The notes under the pieces: generated by a model | Seen by the model: the letters and a program-made list of their open reading frames with translations, nothing else | What the model was told of the DNA's origin: nothing | Database searches by the model: none | Source: Bacteroidota bacterium | Lineage (GTDB): Bacteria; Bacteroidota; Bacteroidia; Chitinophagales; Chitinophagaceae | Assembly: GCA_030706685.1 (NCBI GenBank) | Contig: JAUZOA010000045.1 | Span: forward strand, 1-40,544 | Reading direction: 5' to 3' | Length of the DNA stretch: 40,544 bases | Shown: positions 26,464 through 33,527 of the stretch, in pieces | How positions within the stretch are numbered: the stretch's first letter is position 1 | Layout: every line of letters begins with the position of its first letter | Made by a program: the position numbers and the translations under genes

Positions 26464-27413
26464 TATACTAAAGGCATTTTAGTTCCGCTTCTTTTCAGGT
26501 ATTCGCCCCAGGTCAGGTTATCACCTCCATTACTGGTCAATGCTTTTTCAATCGCATAGCTGGCCGCCGTCTCCACCACCCATTCAAAATTATCTTGTCC
26601 CACACTGGCTTTTTCCGCGTCCGGCGCCGGGTTGCAGAAATCAATCGCATAGGGAACGCCATCCCGGATGGCCAGTTCAACCGTATTGAAATCATATCCC
26701 AGGTATTTATTAATGGCAAGTACGATATCCGTCATTAATTGGTGTCGTTCCGGCGAGGGAGAAAAATCAGCGACATAACGAAGATGATGCGGGTTGCGGG
26801 GCTCATAAGGCATGATGCGCACATATTTGCCGCCGATGCAATAGCAGCGATAGTATTCTTCAAATACGATCTCTTCCTGGAGCAGCATCACTAATTGGCC
26901 GGTCTCGCTATGCTTCTGGAAAAATTCCTCAGCGGTATTCAATTTATATACATTTTTCCAGCCACCGCCGGCAAAGGGTTTCATATACGCAGGAAAACCT
27001 ACATAATTAAACATGCCGTCCCAGTCCAAAGGAAAAGCGAGATTGCTGAATGATTCATCGGTGGTATCAGCCGGCAGATCCCTGGAAGGAAGTATGACGG
27101 TTTTGGGAACAGGTACTCCCACTTTTGTCATCAGGCAATTATTGAAATATTTATCATCAGCGCTCCACCAGAATGGGTTATTGATCACTGCCGTTCCCGT
27201 CAGCGCAGCATTTTTCAGCCAGGTACGGTAGAATGGCACATCCTGCGATATACGGTCAATGATGACGGTAAAGCCGCAGGGCTCACCCTGTATCGCCTTA
27301 TCAATCTTCACCGGTTCTGCTACGATGCCCGGTACATTCTTACTGTTTACTCTTGCCATGAAGGCTTCAGGAAACGAGCGTTCCTTCCCGTGCAGAATTC
27401 CAATTTTTTTCAT
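26463..27413 (-). CDS. ATP-grasp domain ligase (glutathione synthetase/RimK-type)
   Basis: The ATG at 27413 (MKKIGILHGKERSFPEAF) gives 316 residues; the frame runs 20 codons further upstream without support. ATP-grasp features are visible: FPAYMKPFAGGGWKNV for nucleotide binding, LLQEEIVFEEYYRCYCIGG, and the metal-binding tail TVELAIRDGVPYAIDFCNP. Such enzymes join a carboxylate to an amine through an acyl phosphate. The gene leads a coupled operon with the Uma2 and GCS2 genes, and a divergent esterase lies across the 27-bp inverted repeat. Two ligases plus a hydrolase suggest synthesis and turnover of a small peptide-like or amide metabolite, but the product cannot be named. Confidence 0.85.
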   Translation of the reverse strand: MKKIGILHGKERSFPEAFMARVNSKNVPGIVAEPVKIDKAIQGEPCGFTVIIDRISQDVPFYRTWLKNAALTGTAVINNPFWWSADDKYFNNCLMTKVGVPVPKTVILPSRDLPADTTDESFSNLAFPLDWDGMFNYVGFPAYMKPFAGGGWKNVYKLNTAEEFFQKHSETGQLVMLLQEEIVFEEYYRCYCIGGKYVRIMPYEPRNPHHLRYVADFSPSPERHQLMTDIVLAINKYLGYDFNTVELAIRDGVPYAIDFCNPAPDAEKASVGQDNFEWVVETAASYAIEKALTSNGGDNLTWGEYLKRSGTKMPLV

Positions 27414-27515
27414 AAAAAAGTATTTTATTGATTTGAATGAGCCGGGCAGGGCAACGGGAACCGGCTTTACCAAATTTATTTTTTCAAGGCCATATAAACA
27501 AATTAACTATTGGGG

Positions 27516-27590
27516 TAGCGCAGGGTTGCCAACCTTACAAAAGCCCTTTTTCAATTGTACAGTTTTTGTAAGGTTGGCAACCCTGCGCTA
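27516..27590. repeat. Perfect 27-bp inverted repeat between divergent genes
   Basis: Bases 27516-27542 are an exact reverse complement of 27564-27590, separated by a 21-base spacer. Each arm has a smaller palindrome, GGTTGCCAACC. It lies about 100 bp upstream of the ATP-grasp start and 20 bp upstream of the esterase start. The structure fits a REP/MITE-like element or a strong cruciform or mRNA hairpin. No transposase is near. Confidence 0.9.
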
Positions 27591-27609
27591 AATCCTTATT
27601 TTTGAGACC

Positions 27610-28422
27610 ATGCAATCGGTAAATGTATCGGGTATCCTGGTCGAAAATACCCATGTCAGATCTGAATACTTACACAGGGAAGTGAAGGTTGATTTTTTTC
27701 TCCCTAAAAATGTCATCAACCCGTCCGATATGAGCCTGCTGCTGATCAATGATGGCCAGGACATGGAAGTACTTGGGCTTGAATCCATACTTACACAACT
27801 TTATGCACAAAACGCGATCCAGCCATTATTGTGTGCTGCCATCCATGCCAATAAGGATAGAAAAAAAGAATATGGGGTAGCAGGTCATCCTGATTACCTG
27901 GGCAGGGGGGCCAGGGCAGGACTTTATACTTCGTTCATCATGGATGAGCTGGTTCCTTTTATCAGGGAAAACTATGCGGTCAATTCCTTTCGTGAAAAAG
28001 CGTTTGCCGGATTTTCCCTGGGCGGATTGATGGCGCTGGATATTGTTTGGAACCATCCCGGTGAATTCCGGAAAGCCGGTATCTTTTCCGGTTCTCTCTG
28101 GTGGCGCAGTATTGATCAGTCAGAAGATGATTATGATGATGATAAGCACCGCATCATGCAACAGCAGATAAGAAAAGGATTCTTTCACCCGGGATTAAAA
28201 TTCTTTTTCCAATGCGGCAATATGGACGAAAAAAAAGACCGTAATAATAACGGTATCATAGATTCTATTGACGATACGCTTGATCTCATAAAAGAACTTT
28301 CAAAGAAAGGATATAGCCGTGAAAAAGATATTCATTATTTGGAATTGCCGGATGGCAGGCACGATGTTCCTACCTGGGGCAGGGCTATGCCGGAGTTTTT
28401 GAGATGGGGATGGGGAGTGTGA
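27610..28422 (+). CDS. Fes/esterase-D-like alpha/beta hydrolase
   Basis: A 270-residue member of the enterochelin esterase/antigen 85-type esterase family (PF00756-like). The nucleophile is Ser136 in GFSLGG, the likely catalytic His is His251 in PDGRHDVPTWG, and an acid may come from the FQCGNMDEKKD region. No signal peptide is apparent, so it is probably cytosolic. Residues 210-222 (DRNNNGIIDSIDD) form an EF-hand/dockerin-like calcium loop pattern, unusual in this family. It is divergent from the ATP-grasp/Uma2/GCS2 operon, and a hydrolytic role linked to the product of those ligases is possible but unproven. It ends in a short TGAGTTGTGAGTTGG tract related to the repeats in the suf operon. 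Confidence 0.85.
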   Translation: MQSVNVSGILVENTHVRSEYLHREVKVDFFLPKNVINPSDMSLLLINDGQDMEVLGLESILTQLYAQNAIQPLLCAAIHANKDRKKEYGVAGHPDYLGRGARAGLYTSFIMDELVPFIRENYAVNSFREKAFAGFSLGGLMALDIVWNHPGEFRKAGIFSGSLWWRSIDQSEDDYDDDKHRIMQQQIRKGFFHPGLKFFFQCGNMDEKKDRNNNGIIDSIDDTLDLIKELSKKGYSREKDIHYLELPDGRHDVPTWGRAMPEFLRWGWGV

Positions 28423-28467
28423 GTTGTGAGTTGGCAAAAGGGCATTCAAGATAAAGAAAGAGAATAT

Positions 28468-29286
28468 TTATTTATTGTTTTTTTCAAAAAGAATTTGGCG
28501 GGTTCTTTTGATTTTTCGTTTGAGTTCTTTTATGAAGAGTGAAGTTGCCAGGGGAAGTGTCCGGAGGTTGATGGAAATATTTTCTGCAAAACCTGCCTGG
28601 TAAGCGATCAGCCAGCCACTGTCATCTTCTCTGTTCCTGTAGCGGCGATGAAGTTTAAAACCTGCAGCAGACAAATAACCGGCAAGCTGTTTTTCAGAAA
28701 ATGTTTCTTCTAAGTATCCATGGTAAAGGATAAGCATGCATTTTACCCGGCGAAGCAGGGCAGGTGCTGTATTAAGCAGGATGCCAAACTCCGCGCCCTC
28801 ACAATTGAATTTGATAAAGTCTATATGCTCTAGATTTTCCAATTCAATAAAATCTCCGAGAGTGATACAGTTCACTATTTCAGATTCTGCTGATACTTCT
28901 TTTGTAATAGTATGACCCCAGTTGCCCAGCACTTTATCATGATATAGCCGGGTAGTACCGGCTTTAGCGGCTACAGCCAGCTGAAAAGTTTTTATATTGG
29001 GCAGGTTATTTGTTTGTACATTTTTTTCCAGCAGTTGGTAAGTTTCAGCACTTGGTTCAAATGAATAAACCTTTCCTGTTGTGAGTTGGCTGGCAGCCAG
29101 CAAAGAGAAACAACCGATATGAGCCCCAATGTCTGCAATAATATGATCAGGCTGTAGCCGGTATTCCGGAACCCCCGGGAAAAAAAGATCATGTTCAAAA
29201 CTTTCATTCAGAACTTCCTCATCAGCGGTCCCGGGCCGGTAGCGGACATGGAACCCCTGTTTTTGTATAATAGAAATAGCAGGCAT
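28468..29286 (-). CDS. FkbM family methyltransferase
   Basis: A 272-residue SAM-dependent methyltransferase of the FkbM type. Motif I reads IIADIGAHIGCFSLLAA (49-65), the acidic ribose-binding residue is Glu77 in YSFEPSA, and the family motif reads FIKFNCEGAE (157-166). In most FkbM proteins the position of Asn161 is Asp (K-x-D-x-EG-x-E), so this copy is slightly unusual. No membrane segment is seen. Members methylate hydroxyls of natural products or sugars; the substrate here is unknown. It has its own promoter-like TATCTTTG box and lies downstream of the sigma-factor operon, so it may be independent of it. Confidence 0.85.
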   Translation of the reverse strand: MPAISIIQKQGFHVRYRPGTADEEVLNESFEHDLFFPGVPEYRLQPDHIIADIGAHIGCFSLLAASQLTTGKVYSFEPSAETYQLLEKNVQTNNLPNIKTFQLAVAAKAGTTRLYHDKVLGNWGHTITKEVSAESEIVNCITLGDFIELENLEHIDFIKFNCEGAEFGILLNTAPALLRRVKCMLILYHGYLEETFSEKQLAGYLSAAGFKLHRRYRNREDDSGWLIAYQAGFAENISINLRTLPLATSLFIKELKRKIKRTRQILFEKNNK

Positions 29287-29303
29287 ATTTGTTCAACGGG
29301 CAG

Positions 29304-29311
29304 CAAAGATA
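29304..29311 (-). promoter_or_regulatory. Bacteroidota-type -7 promoter element for the methyltransferase gene
   Basis: On the - strand the sequence reads TATCTTTG, a perfect TAnnTTTG match, ending 18 bases before the ATG. No clear TTTG -33 element lies at the expected distance. Confidence 0.5.
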
Positions 29312-29394
29312 ACTAAAGGCTAAAAGAAGGTATTGTATAATGGTTACTGGCAGCAACTTTTTTTAAGTTGACATTTTGAAATTGCCGGGATGAA

Positions 29395-29829
29395 TTAATT
29401 ACCAAAGTATTTCAGGTAAAAGAAGTAACCTAAAAAACTCAGGGCAATACTAAAGGCTATGATCGCCAGGGAGTGAATGCCCAAAGGCTGCGTATAATAA
29501 ATAATAGTGAGGCCGGCGCCCAAGCCAGTTAACAGGGCAAACCATTTAATATTGATATGCCTGTCTTCCCCGTCGTTTTTTTGCAAAATGGAGGAGATGA
29601 TATTTTCTGATATTCCTTTATCGATGACCTTATTCTTGAGCCGGTATTCAAAGACCCGTTTCATGACTATCAGGATAAAGAGCATAAATAACGCAATTAC
29701 ACAAATGATAGATACAACCCTGAACACCGGGGTGTCGGACGCCAGGTAGTTTTGCCTGTCATGATCACCCTGGGCATTTAAAGAAATTGCAGTAAGAACT
29801 GCTATGGCTATTGTTATTAATTTTTTCAT
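29395..29829 (-). CDS. Small membrane protein of the ECF sigma operon
   Basis: A 144-residue protein with a signal-like N-terminus (MKKLITIAIAVLTAISLNAQ), a membrane helix at about 36-57 and two closely spaced helices at about 97-113 and 118-140. The middle loop (about 60-95) is charged. It resembles small Bacteroidota inner-membrane proteins encoded beside ECF sigma factors (DUF6249-like, a tentative match). It follows the anti-sigma gene and has its own copy of the ECF-type promoter, so it is probably a target of the sigma factor. Its function is unknown; it could modulate the signal sensed by the anti-sigma factor or be an envelope stress effector. Confidence 0.7.
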   Translation of the reverse strand: MKKLITIAIAVLTAISLNAQGDHDRQNYLASDTPVFRVVSIICVIALFMLFILIVMKRVFEYRLKNKVIDKGISENIISSILQKNDGEDRHINIKWFALLTGLGAGLTIIYYTQPLGIHSLAIIAFSIALSFLGYFFYLKYFGN

Positions 29830-29854
29830 TTTAAAATCATTTATATACTATATC

Positions 29855-29880
29855 AGACGGTCAGTTGGATTAAATGTTGC
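29855..29880 (-). promoter_or_regulatory. ECF-type promoter upstream of the membrane protein gene
   Basis: On the - strand GCAAC (29880-29876) is followed after exactly 16 bases by CGTCT (29859-29855). Elements and spacing are the same as at the sigma gene promoter. The expected transcript start is about 20 bases before the ATG at 29829. Confidence 0.7.
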
Positions 29881-29886
29881 AGTCAA

Positions 29887-30336
29887 TTAATAAAGGTTCA
29901 GGGCTTTCATTTTCTTTTGATAATTTTTATACATATCGATGATAAGAGCTATTAAAATGATACTAACCGTAGTAACTATTAAATAAATACTCAATGGCGC
30001 AATGCCTTCAAAAAGACCGGCCACATAGCTACGATAGATGTATAAAACTGTCCCGGTCAATGCAATTCCAAGCATCACGAACAGGTAGAGGTAAAAATTC
30101 TCCGGCGAACGCTTCGTTTTGGGCGGCGCCAATTGTGCCAGCACCATCTTCTCCAGATTGAAATCAAAAGCAGGCCCCGGCTGCTCCCGGATGCCGGTAA
30201 ACAGTAACTGGTAAGCGGCTACTTTCGATTTACATTCTTCACAGGCTTCAACATGCTCAACGATCTTTGCTTCGCAGGCAGAAATCTCAAGAACATATTG
30301 CTGGATCTCATTATCGGCAGGATGTTTGTCTGTCAT
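29887..30336 (-). CDS. Zinc-binding anti-sigma factor with two membrane helices
   Basis: A 149-residue protein with an N-terminal HVEACEEC stretch (His28, Cys32, Cys35), the H-x3-C-x2-C signature of ZAS-type anti-sigma domains. Two hydrophobic helices follow at about 85-105 and 115-137. By family knowledge the cytoplasmic zinc domain holds the partner sigma factor until a signal, often redox or envelope stress, frees it. The start overlaps the sigma-factor stop by four bases (ATGA), so the two proteins are translationally coupled. Confidence 0.85.
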   Translation of the reverse strand: MTDKHPADNEIQQYVLEISACEAKIVEHVEACEECKSKVAAYQLLFTGIREQPGPAFDFNLEKMVLAQLAPPKTKRSPENFYLYLFVMLGIALTGTVLYIYRSYVAGLFEGIAPLSIYLIVTTVSIILIALIIDMYKNYQKKMKALNLY

Positions 30337-30932
30337 AAATCTTCTTTTTTATAGTTAAGCGACAGGCTGTTTTTTAATGCTTTCCTGGCCCTGAATAAAT
30401 AACTTTTTACGGTTCCTGCCGGCAGCCCGGTTATTTGCCCGATTTCATCATAACTTAATTCTTCGTTGTGATATAAAGTTATCAGCGTTTTATAAACAGG
30501 CGGCAGTTTTTCTATTTCTGTTTTTAAAATGGCGGATAGATCCTTTTGACTAAAAGTATCCGTTTCTGTCCCGGCGTAATTATTTGACACAGCAGGCATA
30601 TCGTCTTCCTCCTCATGGGCTTTGTCAAGGTTACCGGGCAGGATCCAATTTTTTTTCCGGAGATGGTCAAGGCAGGTATTATAACTGATCCGGGTTATCC
30701 AGGTGGAGAGTTTTGATTGAAACTGGAAACTGGGTAGCTTTTTATATGCCTTTAAATAGATATCCTGCGCTATATCTTTCCGGTCTTCAGGATTGCTGAT
30801 CATCTTAAAAACAATTTGAGCGACCATTCTCTCGGTATTTTTTATGACAGAGCCAAAGGCTTGGATATCGCCTCCCAACACCCTATCAACCAGTTGCTTA
30901 TCTGGCCAATTATTCCCGGTATTATTGCTCAC
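30333..30932 (-). CDS. ECF RNA polymerase sigma factor
   Basis: A 199-residue sigma-70 family protein with region 2 (about 25-95; DIAQDIYLKAYKKLPSFQ, LSTWITRISYNTCLDHLRKK) and region 4 (about 135-190; LPPVYKTLITLYHNEELS, IGQITGLPAGTVKSYLFRAR), lacking regions 1 and 3, as expected for an ECF factor. The start is a GTG at 30932. The predicted transcript start from the upstream GCAAC-N16-CGTCT promoter lies within a few bases of this codon, so the message may be nearly leaderless. The anti-sigma gene follows with an ATGA overlap. Autoregulation is strongly suggested by the promoter. Confidence 0.9.
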   Translation of the reverse strand: MSNNTGNNWPDKQLVDRVLGGDIQAFGSVIKNTERMVAQIVFKMISNPEDRKDIAQDIYLKAYKKLPSFQFQSKLSTWITRISYNTCLDHLRKKNWILPGNLDKAHEEEDDMPAVSNNYAGTETDTFSQKDLSAILKTEIEKLPPVYKTLITLYHNEELSYDEIGQITGLPAGTVKSYLFRARKALKNSLSLNYKKEDL

Positions 30933-30941
30933 TTGATGATT

Positions 30942-30967
30942 AGACGGATCAGTGTCCTGAATGTTGC
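30942..30967 (-). promoter_or_regulatory. ECF-type autoregulatory promoter upstream of the sigma gene
   Basis: On the - strand GCAAC (30967-30963) is separated by 16 bases from CGTCT (30946-30942), the classical AAC/CGTC pattern of ECF promoters. The CGTCT element is also part of a perfect inverted repeat, ATTAGACGG (30939-30947) with CCGTCTAAT (30971-30979). Confidence 0.7.
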
Positions 30968-31048
30968 TTCCCGTCTAATATACAATACCGGGCTGTCATG
31001 TGCTATTTATTTATAATTCAGAATAGAGGAATTATAAAAAAGGGCTCT

Positions 31049-31085
31049 GTTTATACTTTTTTGTATAAACAGGTTCGTATCTTTG
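31049..31085 (+). promoter_or_regulatory. suf operon promoter and palindromic operator candidate
   Basis: GTTTATAC (31049-31056) and GTATAAAC (31063-31070) form a perfect palindrome with a six-T spacer. Seven bases further is TATCTTTG (31078-31085), a perfect Bacteroidota -7 element. A -33 element is not obvious; TTTG at 31060 is too close. A repressor bound to the palindrome would block this promoter, and the Rrf2 regulator at the operon's end is the natural candidate. Confidence 0.65.
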
Positions 31086-31090
31086 TAGCG

Positions 31091-32575
31091 ATGAAAACAG
31101 AAACCACACAATTGCATAAGACTAATGGTATGAAAGATGGACTCAGCCCGATAGAAAATGCCGTTTTGAATGATTATAAATATGGGTTTGTAACGGATAT
31201 AGAATCTGATTCAGCTCCCAAAGGTTTGAGTGAGGATATAGTCCGTTTTATATCGGCCAAAAAGAATGAGCCTGAGTGGATGCTGGAATGGAGGCTAAAA
31301 GCTTATCGTCATTGGCTCAAAATGGAAGAGCCCCAATGGGCTAATATTAAGTATCCCGCGATCGATTACCAGGATATTATTTATTATTCTGCGCCTAAAC
31401 AAAAGATCAACCCGGAAAGCCTGGATCAAATTGATCCTGAATTAAGAAGAACTTTTGAAAAGCTGGGTATTTCCTTAGATGAACAGAAACGTCTTACCGG
31501 GGTAGCCGTTGACGCCGTAGTGGATAGTGTTTCTATCGGTACCAGTTTTAAGAAACAATTGTCGGAACTGGGCATCATCTTTTGCTCAATGAGCGAAGCT
31601 ATACAGGAACACCCGGAACTGATAAAAAAGCATTTAAGCTCAGTAGTGCCCATTACTGATAATTATTTTGCAGCGCTGAACGCGGCTGTATTCAGCGATG
31701 GTTCGTTTTGCTATATACCCAGGGGGGTTCGCTGCCCGATGGAATTGTCCACGTATTTCCGGATCAACGCGGAAAATACAGGACAGTTTGAAAGAACACT
31801 TATTGTAGCGGAAGAAGGAAGTTATGTAAGTTATCTCGAAGGCTGTACGGCCCCGATGAGAGATGAGAACCAGTTGCACGCCGCTGTAGTAGAACTGATC
31901 GCATTCGACAACGCGGAGATCAAATATTCCACTGTTCAGAACTGGTATCCCGGCGATAAACAGGGGAATGGAGGCATTTATAATTTTGTAACCAAGCGGG
32001 GTATTTGCCAGGGTATTAATTCCAAGATATCCTGGACACAGGTGGAAACCGGATCGGCTATTACCTGGAAATATCCAAGCGTGATCCTGAAAGGTGATAA
32101 TTCCATCGGCGAATTTTATTCGGTGGCTGTTACCAATAATCACCAGCAGGCGGATACAGGCACCAAGATGCAGCATATTGGAAAAAATACGAAAAGCCGT
32201 ATTGTATCGAAAGGAATTTCCGCGGGTGTCAGCAACAATAGCTACAGGGGCCTGGTGCATGTAAATAAGAAAGCTGTAAATGCCCGGAATTTTTCCCAAT
32301 GCGATTCTCTTTTACTGGGAGACAAATGCGGCGCTCATACATTCCCTTATATCGAAGTAAGAAATAATACAGCCGTGGTGGAACATGAAGCTACTACTTC
32401 AAAGATCGGGGAAGACCAGATATTCTATTGCAATCAAAGAGGTATTGATACAGAAACCGCGGTCGCACTGATCGTTAATGGTTTTGCCAAAGAAGTAATG
32501 AACCAGTTGCCAATGGAATTTGCCGTAGAAGCCCAAAAGCTTCTTGCTATCAGCTTAGAAGGAAGCGTTGGATGA
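31091..32575 (+). CDS. sufB: Fe-S cluster assembly scaffold SufB
   Basis: SufB is the core of the SufBCD scaffold on which iron-sulfur clusters are built in the cytosol. From the ATG at 31091 it has 494 residues; a second ATG at 31130 gives 481, closer to other Bacteroidota SufB proteins and better placed relative to the TATCTTTG box, so either start may be used. Family landmarks are clear: [28 protein letters not shown], the cysteine in [16 protein letters not shown], and the C-terminal [19 protein letters not shown] and [16 protein letters not shown]. It begins the operon sufB-sufC-sufD-sufS-sufE-sufT-bacilliredoxin-Rrf2. Confidence 0.95.
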   Translation: MKTETTQLHKTNGMKDGLSPIENAVLNDYKYGFVTDIESDSAPKGLSEDIVRFISAKKNEPEWMLEWRLKAYRHWLKMEEPQWANIKYPAIDYQDIIYYSAPKQKINPESLDQIDPELRRTFEKLGISLDEQKRLTGVAVDAVVDSVSIGTSFKKQLSELGIIFCSMSEAIQEHPELIKKHLSSVVPITDNYFAALNAAVFSDGSFCYIPRGVRCPMELSTYFRINAENTGQFERTLIVAEEGSYVSYLEGCTAPMRDENQLHAAVVELIAFDNAEIKYSTVQNWYPGDKQGNGGIYNFVTKRGICQGINSKISWTQVETGSAITWKYPSVILKGDNSIGEFYSVAVTNNHQQADTGTKMQHIGKNTKSRIVSKGISAGVSNNSYRGLVHVNKKAVNARNFSQCDSLLLGDKCGAHTFPYIEVRNNTAVVEHEATTSKIGEDQIFYCNQRGIDTETAVALIVNGFAKEVMNQLPMEFAVEAQKLLAISLEGSVG

Positions 32576-32663
32576 TAAAGTCAGTATTGAGCGGTCAGTG
32601 GTGAATACCTGCTGGCAACTCATTACTCACCATTGACCACTCACCATTGATACAATGACTTTA
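32576..32663. repeat. Degenerate inverted repeat between sufB and sufC
   Basis: Starting at the base after the sufB stop codon, TAAAGTCA (32576-32583) is an exact inverted copy of TGACTTTA (32656-32663). Inside, GGTCAGTGGTGAAT pairs with ATTGACCACTCACC with two mismatches. Much of the 102-base gap could thus fold into one long hairpin. Confidence 0.7.
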
Positions 32664-32677
32664 AATAAAAACTAATC

Positions 32678-33445
32678 ATGCTGACAATTAAAAACCTGCA
32701 GGCAGGAATTGAAGGAAAGAGAATTTTAAATGGGATCAACCTGGATATCAAAGCGGGCGAAGTACACGCGATCATGGGTCCGAATGGCTCCGGTAAAAGT
32801 ACACTGGCATCTGTGTTGGCAGGAAGACAGGACTACGAGGTAACCGGGGGTTCTGTTGAATTCCTTGGGAAAGATCTTTTAGAATTATCCCCCGAAGAAA
32901 GGGCCTGTGAAGGTTTATTTCTTGCTTTTCAGTACCCCGTGGAGATACCGGGTCTGAGTACTACGAACTTTATTAAAACAGCAGTCAATGAAATCCGCAA
33001 ATACCATGGCGAGAAACCATTGGATGCAGTAGGTTTTCTCAGGCTGATGAAAGAGAAAATGGCGCTGATGAATATCGATCAGTCATTGCTCAGCCGGCCG
33101 CTTAATGAAGGTTTTTCAGGAGGAGAAAAAAAGCGGAATGAAATATTCCAGATGGCGATGCTTCAGCCAAGACTGGCCATTCTCGATGAAACCGATTCAG
33201 GCCTCGATATTGACGCCATACGCATAGTAGCCAATGGCGTAAATAAAATACATAGCAAGGAAAACGCCGTGCTGGTTGTTACCCACTACCAGCGTTTACT
33301 CGATTATATCGTTCCTGATTTTGTTCATGTATTGTACAATGGCCGCATTGTAAAATCAGGCACTAAAGAACTGGCGCTGGAACTGGAAGAGAAAGGATAT
33401 GATTTTATAAAGAATGAAATAGATGTCACAGAGCAGGTAGGGTGA
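32678..33445 (+). CDS. sufC: Fe-S cluster assembly ATPase SufC
   Basis: A 255-residue ABC-type ATPase without membrane segments, the energising subunit of SufBCD. The Walker A is GPNGSGKSTLA, the Q-loop region is FLAFQYPVEIPG, the signature is FSGGEKKRNE, and Walker B is LAILDETDSGLDID, all standard for SufC. It lies between sufB and sufD with unusually wide gaps on each side filled by degenerate inverted repeats. Confidence 0.95.
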   Translation: MLTIKNLQAGIEGKRILNGINLDIKAGEVHAIMGPNGSGKSTLASVLAGRQDYEVTGGSVEFLGKDLLELSPEERACEGLFLAFQYPVEIPGLSTTNFIKTAVNEIRKYHGEKPLDAVGFLRLMKEKMALMNIDQSLLSRPLNEGFSGGEKKRNEIFQMAMLQPRLAILDETDSGLDIDAIRIVANGVNKIHSKENAVLVVTHYQRLLDYIVPDFVHVLYNGRIVKSGTKELALELEEKGYDFIKNEIDVTEQVG

Positions 33446-33527
33446 ATGGTGAGTGGTGAATGGTCAATAATCAGGCACTCATTCACAACTCACTACTGAC
33501 AACTCACCTCTCACCAATAAGAACCCA
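33446..33527. repeat. Degenerate inverted repeat between sufC and sufD
   Basis: The gap is built of GGTGAATGGTGAGTGG-type words followed by their approximate inverse (CACAACTCACTACTGAC, AACTCACC). It belongs to the same family as the sufB-sufC gap and the tail of the esterase gene near 28420, and could fold into a long imperfect hairpin. Confidence 0.65.

Noticed and set aside
30998-31090. Upstream extension of SufB
   Set aside because: It would translate the promoter and palindromic operator; residues do not match SufB proteins.
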